From positions 1,116,001-1,180,000 of the forward strand of contig LT629302.1 of the NCBI GenBank assembly GCA_900104375.1: 64,000 bases of DNA. Reading direction: 5' to 3'. The notes under the pieces are model-generated. The model was given only the letters and a program-made list of their open reading frames with translations. It was not told the origin of the DNA and ran no database searches. Position numbers and translations under genes: made by a program. The DNA is from Flavobacteriaceae bacterium MAR_2010_188 (lineage in GTDB: Bacteria; Bacteroidota; Bacteroidia; Flavobacteriales; Flavobacteriaceae). Below are positions 8,639 to 16,815 of the stretch, in pieces; position 1 is the stretch's first letter, and every line of letters begins with the position of its first letter.

Positions 8639-9148
8639 TTATGAAGTTTGTTTCTGCCCTAAAGATTTATTAGAGCGGACTTCTTTAACCACTTTAAAAA
8701 TATTGGCATACGCTCCGCATCTACAGATGTTCCCGCTCATTAAGTCTCTTATTTCTTCATCATTGTTGCCGATATTCATCTTTTGCAAGGCTACCGTTGA
8801 GCAGATTTGGCCAGAAGTACAATAACCACATTGAAAAGCATCTTCCTTAACGAACAAGTCTTGGACTTTTTTGCCAATTGTATCGTTAGAAATTCCTTCT
8901 ATGGTTACTATTTCTTTGCCATCGTTGAGCATTGCTAGACTTAAGCAACTATTAATATTTTTGCCGTCTACCAAAACCGTGCAAGCACCACATTGGCCAT
9001 GGTCACAACCTTTTTTTGTTCCGGTGAAACCTAAATGGTCTCTCAATGCATCTAACAACGTTGTCCATGCAGAAATATGAAGTTCACGCTGCTCTCCATT
9101 AATATTTAAATGAATCGTATTCTTTTTTGGGTGTTTATCAAATTCCAT
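8639..9148 (-). CDS. paoA: 2Fe-2S subunit of a PaoABC-type aldehyde oxidase
   Basis: A 169-residue small subunit with two [2Fe-2S] clusters. The plant-ferredoxin-type cluster uses C48, C53, C56 and C68 (GCDHGQCGACTVLVDG). The helical-domain cluster uses C107, C110, C142 and C144 (CGYC and CRCGAY). Unlike E. coli PaoA there is no twin-arginine signal at the N-terminus, so the complex is predicted to stay in the cytoplasm. It is the first gene of the operon, 16 bases before the FAD subunit, and a plausible promoter lies just upstream. Confidence 0.88.
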   Translation of the reverse strand: MEFDKHPKKNTIHLNINGEQRELHISAWTTLLDALRDHLGFTGTKKGCDHGQCGACTVLVDGKNINSCLSLAMLNDGKEIVTIEGISNDTIGKKVQDLFVKEDAFQCGYCTSGQICSTVALQKMNIGNNDEEIRDLMSGNICRCGAYANIFKVVKEVRSNKSLGQKQTS

Positions 9149-9183
9149 ATAATATCTTTCAATGTATCACCGCTTTGACGGGT

Positions 9184-9211
9184 GAAATTTAAGTTGACAA
9201 TATAATTGCAA
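9184..9211 (-). promoter_or_regulatory. Predicted Bacteroidota-type promoter for the aldehyde oxidase operon
   Basis: On the minus strand TTG (9211-9209), a 17-nt spacer and TAAATTTC (9191-9184) fit the flavobacterial consensus TTG-N17-23-TAnnTTTG with one mismatch. The predicted start site is roughly 30 nt before the paoA ATG. A short inverted repeat, TCACC (9167-9171) and GGTGA (9181-9185), overlaps the presumed start region and could be an operator, though it is weak. Confidence 0.35.
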
Positions 9212-9345
9212 TATTAAAAGTGTGATATCTCAATAAACGAACATTTTAAACCAATCAAAATCCAAGTTGAAGACTTAGGAAGCGTGTTAGAAATCTTCTG
9301 ATAGTCCTTATAATTTGAAGGCTATTTATAGTAAAACGGAAAACA

Positions 9346-9924
9346 CTACTCCTCGCTTATATCAATTTTTTGAAGGTTGCCAGAATAGCCAATAGGAAAT
9401 CTAGTATTTCCGGTAATGGTCATTCGGCAGGTCATATTGGGGTAGAAATTTATATAAACATCAAAAAACTCACGGTTGCTCCTGGCCTTAAAATTCACAA
9501 GATACATTTGCTTTCTTTCGTTCCATTCTGCAGAATAATCTTCAAGTACGCCTTTCAAGTTTATTCCTATATCATCTGGATCGTAAGATGCAGCCATTTG
9601 TCTTTCTCCGAAATATGGAAGCTGTGAAGAAATACTATCCCCATTAACTTTCAGAAAATTTGAATTGCCGATGAGACTAATTCTATTGGCAGTATTGCCC
9701 ATACCGAACAAACCCGAATTTTGAATATTCATCATCGCAGAAGTAGCTCTAGGATAAGCAACGTCCGACACAATTTCGTAATTTTTAGAATCGACGACAT
9801 TTTTTAATGCCGTAATTTCGGTTTGACTAGCTAATGAGTCTACCTTACTTTTACAACTTGTAAAACATACTAGAAGAAAACTTAGAAATATCCACGAGTA
9901 AGACTTTAGATTGAATGTTTTCAT
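9346..9924 (-). CDS. DUF4251 family lipoprotein
   Basis: A 192-residue protein with a lipoprotein signal (CFTSC, Cys near 24). The mature part fits DUF4251: a Pro/Arg/Ala-rich strand region, a VNGDSISSQLPYFGE core that is typical of the family, and a C-terminal beta-rich half. The function of DUF4251 is unknown; members are envelope proteins of Bacteroidota. It appears monocistronic, with about 200 bp of non-coding DNA on each side in which I see nothing else. Confidence 0.8.
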   Translation of the reverse strand: MKTFNLKSYSWIFLSFLLVCFTSCKSKVDSLASQTEITALKNVVDSKNYEIVSDVAYPRATSAMMNIQNSGLFGMGNTANRISLIGNSNFLKVNGDSISSQLPYFGERQMAASYDPDDIGINLKGVLEDYSAEWNERKQMYLVNFKARSNREFFDVYINFYPNMTCRMTITGNTRFPIGYSGNLQKIDISEE

Positions 9925-10141
9925 AATTATAGTTTCTTTAAAAGTTACGAAACTCTAGTCATCAAATTGGATGAAGTTGCTATAAATTATTCTTAAATAT
10001 TCAATTTAGAAATGGCCTTATCATAACTTGAAAATAAAATTCTTGGCGTTTTTTGAAATCCGATCGAGATAGGATAAGCACAATTTAGCCATCTGCAATC
10101 TTGAAGATTACGAATTGAAAAAACCAAGTTGAAGTCTTTGA

Positions 10142-10903
10142 TTATCTGATATGACTACCGGCATTAACATCAATAGTAGAACCCGTAGCATGATCCATAA
10201 ATCCGCCGCACATTAAACCAATTAGAGGCGCCAAATCCTGCGGTCTGGTAAGTTCATTTAGAGATATTTCATTTAAAACCCTTTCTTCACCATATTCTTC
10301 GATAAACTGTTCTGCCATATTGGTTCGGGTAAAACCGGGAGCAACAATAAACGATTTTATGTTTTGCTTGCCGAAGGAACGCGCTACGGACCTGGCCAAA
10401 GATGTAAGACCACCTTTAGATGCAGCATAGGCAAGATATTCTTCGGTTTCACCTCTAAAGACTGCGCGACTGCCTATATAAATAAATGAGCCTCCACCCA
10501 TTTCCTTAAAATGATCAATTCCCAGCTTAGTAAGAATCCCTACCGAAGTTAGGTTGATTGCCAAGGTTTTCTTCCAAGTAGATAACCAATCATAAGTGTC
10601 TTGTTCAGTAGAATGCTTTAAAAAAACTCCGGCGTTTAATATGATGACATCAATCCTTCCGAAAGCTTTTTCAACATTCTCAAAAAGCTCTAAAACTTCT
10701 TCTTCGTTTTCTAGATTAGCTTGAAAAGCTTGAGATCTATTTTCGCTTTTAGCGACCAACTGTTTTGCAGATTCAATATTGGTATTGTAATGAATAGCTA
10801 CTTGAGCTCCCATTTTTATAAGGAATTCAGCAACCCCTCGGCCAATTCCATCGGAAGCGCCGGTGAGCAAGATTTTTTTCTCGGTAAGGTTTATATGAAG
10901 CAT
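10142..10903 (-). CDS. SDR-family NAD(P)-dependent oxidoreductase (canonical)
   Basis: A 253-residue classical short-chain dehydrogenase. I use the ATG at 10903, one base after the stop of the upstream SDR; the longer frame from 10933 would overlap that gene. The cofactor motif TGASDGIG lies at 14-21, NAG at 90-92, the active-site Ser at 145 and Y159-x3-K163. The C-terminal VNAGSH is family-like. It forms an operon with the upstream SDR and cupin, which suggests conversion of a sugar-acid or other polar carbonyl compound. The substrate is not evident. Confidence 0.85.
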   Translation of the reverse strand: MLHINLTEKKILLTGASDGIGRGVAEFLIKMGAQVAIHYNTNIESAKQLVAKSENRSQAFQANLENEEEVLELFENVEKAFGRIDVIILNAGVFLKHSTEQDTYDWLSTWKKTLAINLTSVGILTKLGIDHFKEMGGGSFIYIGSRAVFRGETEEYLAYAASKGGLTSLARSVARSFGKQNIKSFIVAPGFTRTNMAEQFIEEYGEERVLNEISLNELTRPQDLAPLIGLMCGGFMDHATGSTIDVNAGSHIR

Positions 10904-10904
10904 T

Positions 10905-11669
10905 TTATAAGATGTTTTTAATCCATCCACCATCTACAGCCAATGAAGAACCAGTAATATAACTAGCCCTTGAGCTAGCCAAGAAGGTAACCGCGGCCGC
11001 AAATTCTTCAGGATTACCAAAACGTCTTAAAGGAATCTCATTTACCGCATTTTTAAAATTTGGATTAGCATCAATCAACTTTTCTAATCGGTTGGTTTTG
11101 GTATAACCTGGCATAACATTGTTAACGGTGATATTATATTCTCCGAGTTCTGAAGCTAAGGTCTTCATAAGCCCAACTACAGATGCTCTAACAGAATTTG
11201 AAAGAATAAGATTTTCTACAGGTTGTTTTACCGCTTGAGACGTTATTGTAATGATGCGGCCCCATTCTTGATTTTTCATACCAGGCAAAAATTCTCTGAT
11301 CAACTCTACTGCACTACCTAGTAATAGTTCGTAAGTGTCGTACCATTTATCTTGGTCTAAAGATTCAAATTTACCTGATGGTGGTCCGCCGGTATTGGTT
11401 ACTAAAATATCCAAATAACCATACTCGTCTAAAACCGTTTTTATGATTTGCCTTCTGTCGTTATGATTCGAAAGGTCGCCGGCAGCGATTAAGACTTTCC
11501 CTTTATACTGAGATTCAATTTCTTTTTTGGTTGCCTTAAGACTATCTACATCACGGCCATTTATTACGACATTGGCTCCTTCTCTGGCCAATTCTATAGC
11601 CACGCTTTTACCAAGTCCTTGGCTTGATGCTCCAATAAATGCATTTTTCCCTAGAAGTCCTAAGTCCAT
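10905..11669 (-). CDS. Atypical SDR lacking catalytic Tyr and Lys
   Basis: A 254-residue protein with the SDR fold: GASSQGLG cofactor loop near 13-20, NTGGPPSG at 92-99 and VMPG followed by a G/A-rich end (VDGGW). Ser144 of the active site is present, but the canonical Tyr position is Ser157 and the Lys position is Arg161 (segment ILSNSVRASV). This matches the known beta-ketoacyl-reductase-like SDR subgroup with a degenerate catalytic tetrad. It may bind cofactor or partner with the canonical SDR rather than catalyse classical reduction. The cupin gene ends only a few bases upstream, so all three genes are one operon. Confidence 0.82.
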   Translation of the reverse strand: MDLGLLGKNAFIGASSQGLGKSVAIELAREGANVVINGRDVDSLKATKKEIESQYKGKVLIAAGDLSNHNDRRQIIKTVLDEYGYLDILVTNTGGPPSGKFESLDQDKWYDTYELLLGSAVELIREFLPGMKNQEWGRIITITSQAVKQPVENLILSNSVRASVVGLMKTLASELGEYNITVNNVMPGYTKTNRLEKLIDANPNFKNAVNEIPLRRFGNPEEFAAAVTFLASSRASYITGSSLAVDGGWIKNIL

Positions 11670-11675
11670 TTTTTG

Positions 11676-12041
11676 TTATGAATTATCCCTTAAATAATTG
11701 TCGGTACCATCTAACCAATCTTCACGAATTGGGGACCAAGTATCAATTTCTTCTACATCACCAATCATAAGTGCTTCGTGTGGAACATGAGCGGGAATTA
11801 CAATTATATCACCTGCAGTCATATCAAAGGTTTGTTCTCTGTCCTTCCCAAACCAAAATCTAATTGTACCAGAAAGTACATTGGTAACTTGCTCGTTTAT
11901 ATGGCTGTGCAGCGGAACTTTAAATCCATCCTTAAATTTCATTTTAGCTACCATAACATTCTCGCCGTAGACAAGCTGCCTCTGCATTTTATCAGTAACA
12001 TGTTCTACAGGAATACTGTCCCAATTTAGCTTCTTAACCAT
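11676..12041 (-). CDS. KdgF-like single-domain cupin
   Basis: A 121-residue cupin. The metal site is HSHINEQ (H-x-H-x4-Q/E) with a second histidine in PAHVPHEA. The C-terminal SPIREDWLDGTDNYLR is very like KdgF, which opens 4,5-unsaturated monouronates released from pectin or alginate. With two SDR genes directly downstream, a role in uronate or related sugar-acid catabolism is possible. However, no polysaccharide lyase, KduI or KdgK gene is in the window, so the assignment rests on the cupin signature only. Confidence 0.65.
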   Translation of the reverse strand: MVKKLNWDSIPVEHVTDKMQRQLVYGENVMVAKMKFKDGFKVPLHSHINEQVTNVLSGTIRFWFGKDREQTFDMTAGDIIVIPAHVPHEALMIGDVEEIDTWSPIREDWLDGTDNYLRDNS

Positions 12042-12064
12042 AGTTATTATTTTTGTGTTCTAAA

Positions 12065-12072
12065 CAAATATA
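12065..12072 (-). promoter_or_regulatory. Candidate -7 box for the cupin-SDR-SDR operon
   Basis: The minus strand reads TATATTTG, an exact match to TAnnTTTG, placed about 25 nt before the cupin ATG. No TTG occurs at the standard distance upstream, so only half of the promoter is supported. Confidence 0.3.
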
Positions 12073-12129
12073 AACCAAATGTTCTCTAAATTGAAGGACA
12101 ATTTCATCCAAAAATTAAGAGATGATAAA

Positions 12130-13158
12130 CTATTTAGGTATTTGCTGGCTAAGACAATGAAGGGTGCCAAATCCCCAAATTAAGTCAATCGCGCTAATCC
12201 CTATAATTTCTTTTTCTGGAAAGAGTTCTGCAATTGTGTTAAGAGCAATCCGATCATTCGGGTCGTTAAAGCTTGGAACCAAAACCGATTTGTTCAAGAT
12301 TAAGAAATTGGCGTAACTGGCAGGTAAGCTCAAATCCTCAAAAAGAATTTCCTTCGGCAAAGGTAAAGTCACAATTATAGGGGAGCTTCCATTTTCAAGT
12401 TTAGAATTCTTCAATCTTACAAGATTATCCTGTAATGCCCTGAAATTTGGATTTTTCTTATTTTCTTCTAACACTGTAACAATAGTATCTTCATTCACGA
12501 ATCGGCAAAGATCATCAATATGTCCGTGGGTGTCGTCTCCCACAATCCCGTCACCCAGCCAAATGGTATTGGTAACGCCAAAATATTCTAGAAAAATCGC
12601 CTCGTAATCTTCCTTGGTAAAATCCGGATTTCTTACTTGGACTTTAGGATGAAGCAGACATTCTTCAGAAGTTAATAGGGTTCCCTTACCATTGCTGTCG
12701 ATTGCTCCGCCTTCTAAAGTTACATGTTTACCTTTATAAGTTACGTTAACCAAAGGAATTTCAAGAAAATCAGAAACAGCCTTGGGGACGTTTTTATCTA
12801 GCTGAAAGTTTTTGTATTTGGCCCAACCATTAAAGTTGAAATTTAATGCTTCTCGATTCTTTCCATTCTTGACAATAATGGGCCCAGAATCTCGCATCCA
12901 ACTACGATTAGTCTTCTGAATGATATAAGAAAGATTATCAAAATTAATGTTTGCGCGAGTCAGCATCACACCAACTTTTTCCTTATGTTCGTTATTGCTT
13001 ACAACTAGAAAAACTTTCTCTGACTCTGCAATTTTCTTGATGAATTCTACAAAAGCCCACTGGATAGCCTGAAATTTCCCTGGCCAATCGCGACCATTAT
13101 GCGGGAAAGAAAGCAAAATTCCATCTTGCATTTCGAACTCTGCTGGAAGCCTTCTCAT
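12130..13158 (-). CDS. aguA: Agmatine deiminase
   Basis: A 342-residue member of the PAD/AguA fold that hydrolyses agmatine to N-carbamoylputrescine and ammonia. Family landmarks are WMRDSGPI (about 106-113), the EGGAIDSNG loop, GDDTHGHIDDLCRF with catalytic His and Asp, and the C-terminal GFGTLHCLSQQIP holding the nucleophilic Cys335. The ATG overlaps the stop of aguB by four bases (ATGA), so the two are translationally coupled. Together they make putrescine without free urea. Confidence 0.93.
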   Translation of the reverse strand: MRRLPAEFEMQDGILLSFPHNGRDWPGKFQAIQWAFVEFIKKIAESEKVFLVVSNNEHKEKVGVMLTRANINFDNLSYIIQKTNRSWMRDSGPIIVKNGKNREALNFNFNGWAKYKNFQLDKNVPKAVSDFLEIPLVNVTYKGKHVTLEGGAIDSNGKGTLLTSEECLLHPKVQVRNPDFTKEDYEAIFLEYFGVTNTIWLGDGIVGDDTHGHIDDLCRFVNEDTIVTVLEENKKNPNFRALQDNLVRLKNSKLENGSSPIIVTLPLPKEILFEDLSLPASYANFLILNKSVLVPSFNDPNDRIALNTIAELFPEKEIIGISAIDLIWGFGTLHCLSQQIPK

Positions 13159-14045
13159 CGATCTATCGCTCTTTTAGTTATATCGCCAAAAGCGTCGATT
13201 CTCCTGTCCCTAAAAAATGGCCAATTTTGGCGAACATTTTCCTGTAATTCAAGGTCCACTTCTGCGATTAGGATTTCTTCTTGGTCGTGGGAAGCTTGAG
13301 CAAGAATTTCACCTTGAGGTCCTGCTATAAAAGAGGCACCCCAGAACTCAAGACCCGCGGTATCTGGTAAATATTTCTCTAAACCGATTCTGTTTGCTGC
13401 TGCAACATAAACACCGTTGGCAACCGCGTGACCTTTCATAACATTCATCCAAGCTCCGTATTGGTTTGGACCGTATTCAATTTTTTCATGTGGGTGCCAG
13501 CCGATTGCGGTTGGATAAAACAAAATTTCCGCCCCTTTTAAAGCGGTTATCCGAGCAGCTTCTGGATACCATTGGTCCCAGCAAATTAAGGTACCAACAT
13601 TTCCTTTTTGTGTAGGAATTGATTTGAAACCAAGATCACCAGGAGTAAAGTAAAATTTTTCATAAAAATGTGGATCATCAGGAATATGCATTTTTCTGTA
13701 TAAACCTGCTTCTGAACCATCAGTATCGATGATATATGCACTGTTATGATAAATGCCCGCCATCCTTTTTTCAAAAAATGGAACAATAATTACAACTTTC
13801 AATTCCTTTGCTAACTCACTAAACGCCTTAAAGGAAACATCATATAATGGTTCTGCAAGCGAAAAATTCTCAACATCTTCACTTTGACAGAAGTAATGAC
13901 TGCTATATAATTCTGGTAAACAAATTACTTCACCTCCCTGCTCTGCTGCGTCTCTTACCCAGATTAAACACTTTTTTAAATTGTTCTCAGGTTTGTCATT
14001 AAGGTTGAGTTGAACAACGGCAACTTTATATTTTTTGTTAGACAT
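13155..14045 (-). CDS. aguB: N-carbamoylputrescine amidase
   Basis: A 296-residue nitrilase-superfamily enzyme. The Glu-Lys-Cys triad is visible as E45 (CLPELYS), K118 (YRKMHIPDD) and C155 (LICWDQWYPEAAR). It converts N-carbamoylputrescine to putrescine, CO2 and ammonia. Context with aguA confirms the substrate. The length matches the family. It is the first gene of a two-gene polyamine operon, and a TAnnTTTG element sits about 20 nt before the ATG. Confidence 0.93.
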   Translation of the reverse strand: MSNKKYKVAVVQLNLNDKPENNLKKCLIWVRDAAEQGGEVICLPELYSSHYFCQSEDVENFSLAEPLYDVSFKAFSELAKELKVVIIVPFFEKRMAGIYHNSAYIIDTDGSEAGLYRKMHIPDDPHFYEKFYFTPGDLGFKSIPTQKGNVGTLICWDQWYPEAARITALKGAEILFYPTAIGWHPHEKIEYGPNQYGAWMNVMKGHAVANGVYVAAANRIGLEKYLPDTAGLEFWGASFIAGPQGEILAQASHDQEEILIAEVDLELQENVRQNWPFFRDRRIDAFGDITKRAIDR

Positions 14046-14062
14046 ATTTTAATCTTATTTTT

Positions 14063-14070
14063 CAAAATTA
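14063..14070 (-). promoter_or_regulatory. Candidate -7 box for the aguBA operon
   Basis: The minus strand reads TAATTTTG, an exact TAnnTTTG match about 18 nt upstream of the aguB ATG. No good TTG is found at the usual distance, so support is partial. Confidence 0.3.
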
Positions 14071-14247
14071 CTCATTATTTAAATAATTAGAATAATGCAA
14101 TAAGCCATCCGCTCGTCGATAAAATGTTCAGAACAACTTCAGCTTATCGAGAAAAGAAACACGTACATCCCGATTTCTTGTAACATGCTCATTACTAGAC
14201 TAATTTGCCCTCACCAAATAAACCAAATCTAATATACCTACTACATT

Positions 14248-14511
14248 ATGGAAACGAATCTTTCCCTATTCAACCAAATCAACAGTTTGTCTTATTGGTT
14301 TCTAATTGAAACAAATTATAAAAGTTCAATTGTATTCGACTCAGATAAGGATAGCTACTTTATTCAAATTAAAAAGAGCGGACAAATACTCTACACCCAT
14401 CACATTAGTCACTTTAGCAAAAAGAACAAACGCTTTTTACAGTTTGAGCTTCGTTCTGTGGTAGAAAGTTTGTTACACATTAAGCAAACTATCGATGCTC
14501 GTGCGGCGTAG
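14248..14511 (+). CDS. Conserved-looking small protein, 87 residues, function unknown
   Basis: The ATG at 14248 gives a soluble protein with alternating beta segments (SSIVFDSDKDSYFIQIKKSG) and a C-terminal helix. There is no signal peptide or membrane span. It is alone between the divergent aguB and the convergent membrane-protein gene. I do not recognise the family. The coding character (polar and hydrophobic periodicity, A/T third positions) looks genuine. Confidence 0.6.
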   Translation: METNLSLFNQINSLSYWFLIETNYKSSIVFDSDKDSYFIQIKKSGQILYTHHISHFSKKNKRFLQFELRSVVESLLHIKQTIDARAA

Positions 14512-14536
14512 ATAGTATTAGCAAACTTTTCAAAAA

Positions 14537-14564
14537 TAAAAAGCCAAAAACAAAAGTTTTTGGC
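14537..14564. terminator. Hairpin terminator between convergent small genes
   Basis: A 9-bp stem (GCCAAAAAC / GTTTTTGGC) with an AAAA loop. On the minus strand it is followed by a T-rich run. It serves the lmo0937-type gene and probably also the 87-residue gene on the plus strand. Confidence 0.7.
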
Positions 14565-14602
14565 CTATATGCTTTTAACCTCTCGGTTAATGCTTCGAAT
14601 TT

Positions 14603-14803
<201 letters not shown>

Positions 14804-15028
14804 TTAATAATATTGGCAACTTCTTTTCTCATAATTAAAACTTTTAACTTAAAACGTTATTAAATTCCCTTTATTTTAACTGTTTAGATGCAAAATTCCT
14901 GTAAACATCTAATTATTAATTATATACGTGTGATTACTAATCTGCGTATTGAATCATGTAAATAAAAACTTATATACAGTTAAACATCTTGATAGAGATT
15001 ATATAATTTAGCCGACAAACTACTCTCT

Positions 15029-15958
15029 ATGAGGCCAAGACTACTCTATTGCTTACTTCTTTTGTCCGTTAACGTATTTTCCCAAGATTATATAGACATC
15101 GCGAAGATATCTTATATGATATCGCCTAACAACAGTTTTGAGAGTGGAGAAAGTGGAACTACGATGGATGAGTTTAATCTGCAGATAGACCTCCCACATG
15201 TAATAAACGATAGAGATGCAGTAATTTTTAGTCTTGCGGGAAACGTCAATAATATTGGTTTACATCCACAGCAGACCGAGAATTCCCATTTAACCGCCAT
15301 AAATCTACGTCTAGGTTTTAATCGACAGTATAATGAAACATGGTCTGGTACGTATCTGGTGATACCTAAGATAACCACAGATTTCTCTAACGGACTTAAA
15401 CGAGGCTATCAAATTGGCTTCGTTGCTCTGGTCAATCAAAAAAAATCTCCCCGACTAAAATATAGTTATGGTATTTACACAAATACCGAAGAGTTCGGGC
15501 AACTGGTAGTTCCGCTTTTAGGTGGATATTATTTGACCAAAAATGGTAAATGGGAATTTACAGCGCTAATGCCCGCGCTTTTTGATATTAACCATAAAGT
15601 TGGCCCTAAAACTAGTTTGGGACTTAATTATGAAGGTATAGGTACTACCTACTTTATTGATAATAATTTCTATAAAGATTCTTATGTTACTCGAGGGGTT
15701 ACTCAGCTTTATACCTATGCACAATTTCAACTTACTTCCTCATTATTTTTAAGGACTAAAGCGGGATATGAAATAAGGTCCTATAGAATTTTTGATGAGC
15801 AAGATCGGGTATCGCTGTCGTTGGCCTCGATTTATTTCGGTGATAATCGCCAGCAATTAAACACGGAGCTTAAAGATAATTTTATTTTTAAGTTTGAATT
15901 TTTCTATCGCTTTAATTTGAGTAAGGATAATACACCAACATTAAACGAGAAACTATAA
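15029..15958 (+). CDS. DUF6268-like outer-membrane beta-barrel protein
   Basis: A 309-residue protein with a signal peptide (1-18, ending VFSQ). The remainder is alternating amphipathic strands with aromatic girdles, ending in a strand of the type KFEFFYRFNL. This is consistent with a DUF6268-type beta barrel in the outer membrane. The role is unknown. It is transcribed alone, with an imperfect hairpin beyond its stop. Confidence 0.7.
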   Translation: MRPRLLYCLLLLSVNVFSQDYIDIAKISYMISPNNSFESGESGTTMDEFNLQIDLPHVINDRDAVIFSLAGNVNNIGLHPQQTENSHLTAINLRLGFNRQYNETWSGTYLVIPKITTDFSNGLKRGYQIGFVALVNQKKSPRLKYSYGIYTNTEEFGQLVVPLLGGYYLTKNGKWEFTALMPALFDINHKVGPKTSLGLNYEGIGTTYFIDNNFYKDSYVTRGVTQLYTYAQFQLTSSLFLRTKAGYEIRSYRIFDEQDRVSLSLASIYFGDNRQQLNTELKDNFIFKFEFFYRFNLSKDNTPTLNEKL

Positions 15959-15995
15959 TCTACTGATAATTGCTTGTTCAGGTGTAACAATAAAA

Positions 15996-16021
15996 AAAGC
16001 CTTGATGAGGGTCAAAGCTTT
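15996..16021 (-). terminator. Imperfect hairpin, probable terminator of the 47-residue gene
   Basis: AAAGCCTTGA and TCAAAGCTTT pair with one mismatch around a 6-nt loop. The minus-strand copy is followed by a T run (A tract at 15992-15998). Confidence 0.5.
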
Positions 16022-16043
16022 CTAATCCATACAACATTACAGG

Positions 16044-16187
16044 TTACACTTCCTTTTCTAAAGTATATTTGACCTTTCCTTTTTCGGTCAATTCAAATCG
16101 TTCTTTCTTAATGTAATTAAGGAATTTAGAAGACCTTCTATAAGAATCTTGGAAATATGCATGTTGTTGTGTCTTATCTGTCTTCAT
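16044..16187 (-). CDS. Small basic protein, 47 residues
   Basis: The ATG at 16187 opens a 47-codon frame: a polar N-terminus (KTDKTQQHAYFQDSYRRSSK) followed by a helix-turn and a C-terminal LTEKGKVKYTLEKEV. The codon pattern and the terminator hairpin just downstream support a real gene. There is no membrane or signal segment. No family is recognised; similar short proteins are common in flavobacteria. Confidence 0.5.
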   Translation of the reverse strand: MKTDKTQQHAYFQDSYRRSSKFLNYIKKERFELTEKGKVKYTLEKEV

Positions 16188-16304
16188 AGTTTCTGTTATT
16201 ATTATCGGGAAAAAAGAATAAAGTTTAGAAATAAGCTTATACAGTTATAGAAACGTCTTTCTACTCATTCGTAAATGAGAATATGAAACTATAACTTAAA
16301 CATG

Positions 16305-16335
16305 AAAAAAATGTCCTGAAAAAGGACATTTTTTT
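16305..16335. terminator. Strong hairpin terminator
   Basis: A 13-bp A/T-flanked stem around ATGTCCT / AGGACAT with a 5-nt loop and T runs in both directions. It ends the gene at 16366 on the minus strand. Confidence 0.8.
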
Positions 16336-16365
16336 AACTCGTTTGAGACTTTAAAGTTGTAACAC

Positions 16366-16728
16366 TTAGTTATCTACCGTAGCCAATGGTTGAATTTCTT
16401 GTTTTATTTGTTTGTACAAATCTAGTTGTGGTCTGGTCAAGATATTGTTCATTTCTAAAGTCTCTTGGGTTTGAAGATTAAATAGTGCATTAAGTTTATC
16501 GCGACCCTTCAACTCTTTTTCAATTTTTTCTCGTCTGATTAAAAATTCTTCAACTTTTTTCTCGAAAAGAATGACCTGTTTTCCGTCCAAAGCCAATTGA
16601 GCATTGTATTTCTCGGTTATATCGAAAGCTTTTTTCTGTAATTGTGGAGCATCTTTTTGCAGGATAGGGTCTTGCCCAAATAAAGTAGTGGAAAATACTA
16701 ATGCCATTACAAGTATGATATTTTTCAT
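16366..16728 (-). CDS. Secreted small helical protein, function unknown
   Basis: 120 residues from the ATG at 16728; the longer frame from 16776 begins with TTG and adds a run before the obvious signal peptide. The signal peptide (MKNIILVMALVFSTTLFGQ) is followed by a mostly helical body with many Lys, Glu and Leu residues. The sequence around EKKVEEFLIRREKIEKEL suggests a coiled coil. Probably a periplasmic protein. It has no recognisable domain and is not clearly linked to the neighbouring oxidoreductase. Confidence 0.65.
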   Translation of the reverse strand: MKNIILVMALVFSTTLFGQDPILQKDAPQLQKKAFDITEKYNAQLALDGKQVILFEKKVEEFLIRREKIEKELKGRDKLNALFNLQTQETLEMNNILTRPQLDLYKQIKQEIQPLATVDN

Positions 16729-16815
16729 TGTATATGTTTTTTTAATGTTGAAAATATAAAATACAAAAAATATCAATTTAAGTCAAGTTAATAACTGCCG
16801 TAAATGCTTATATTG

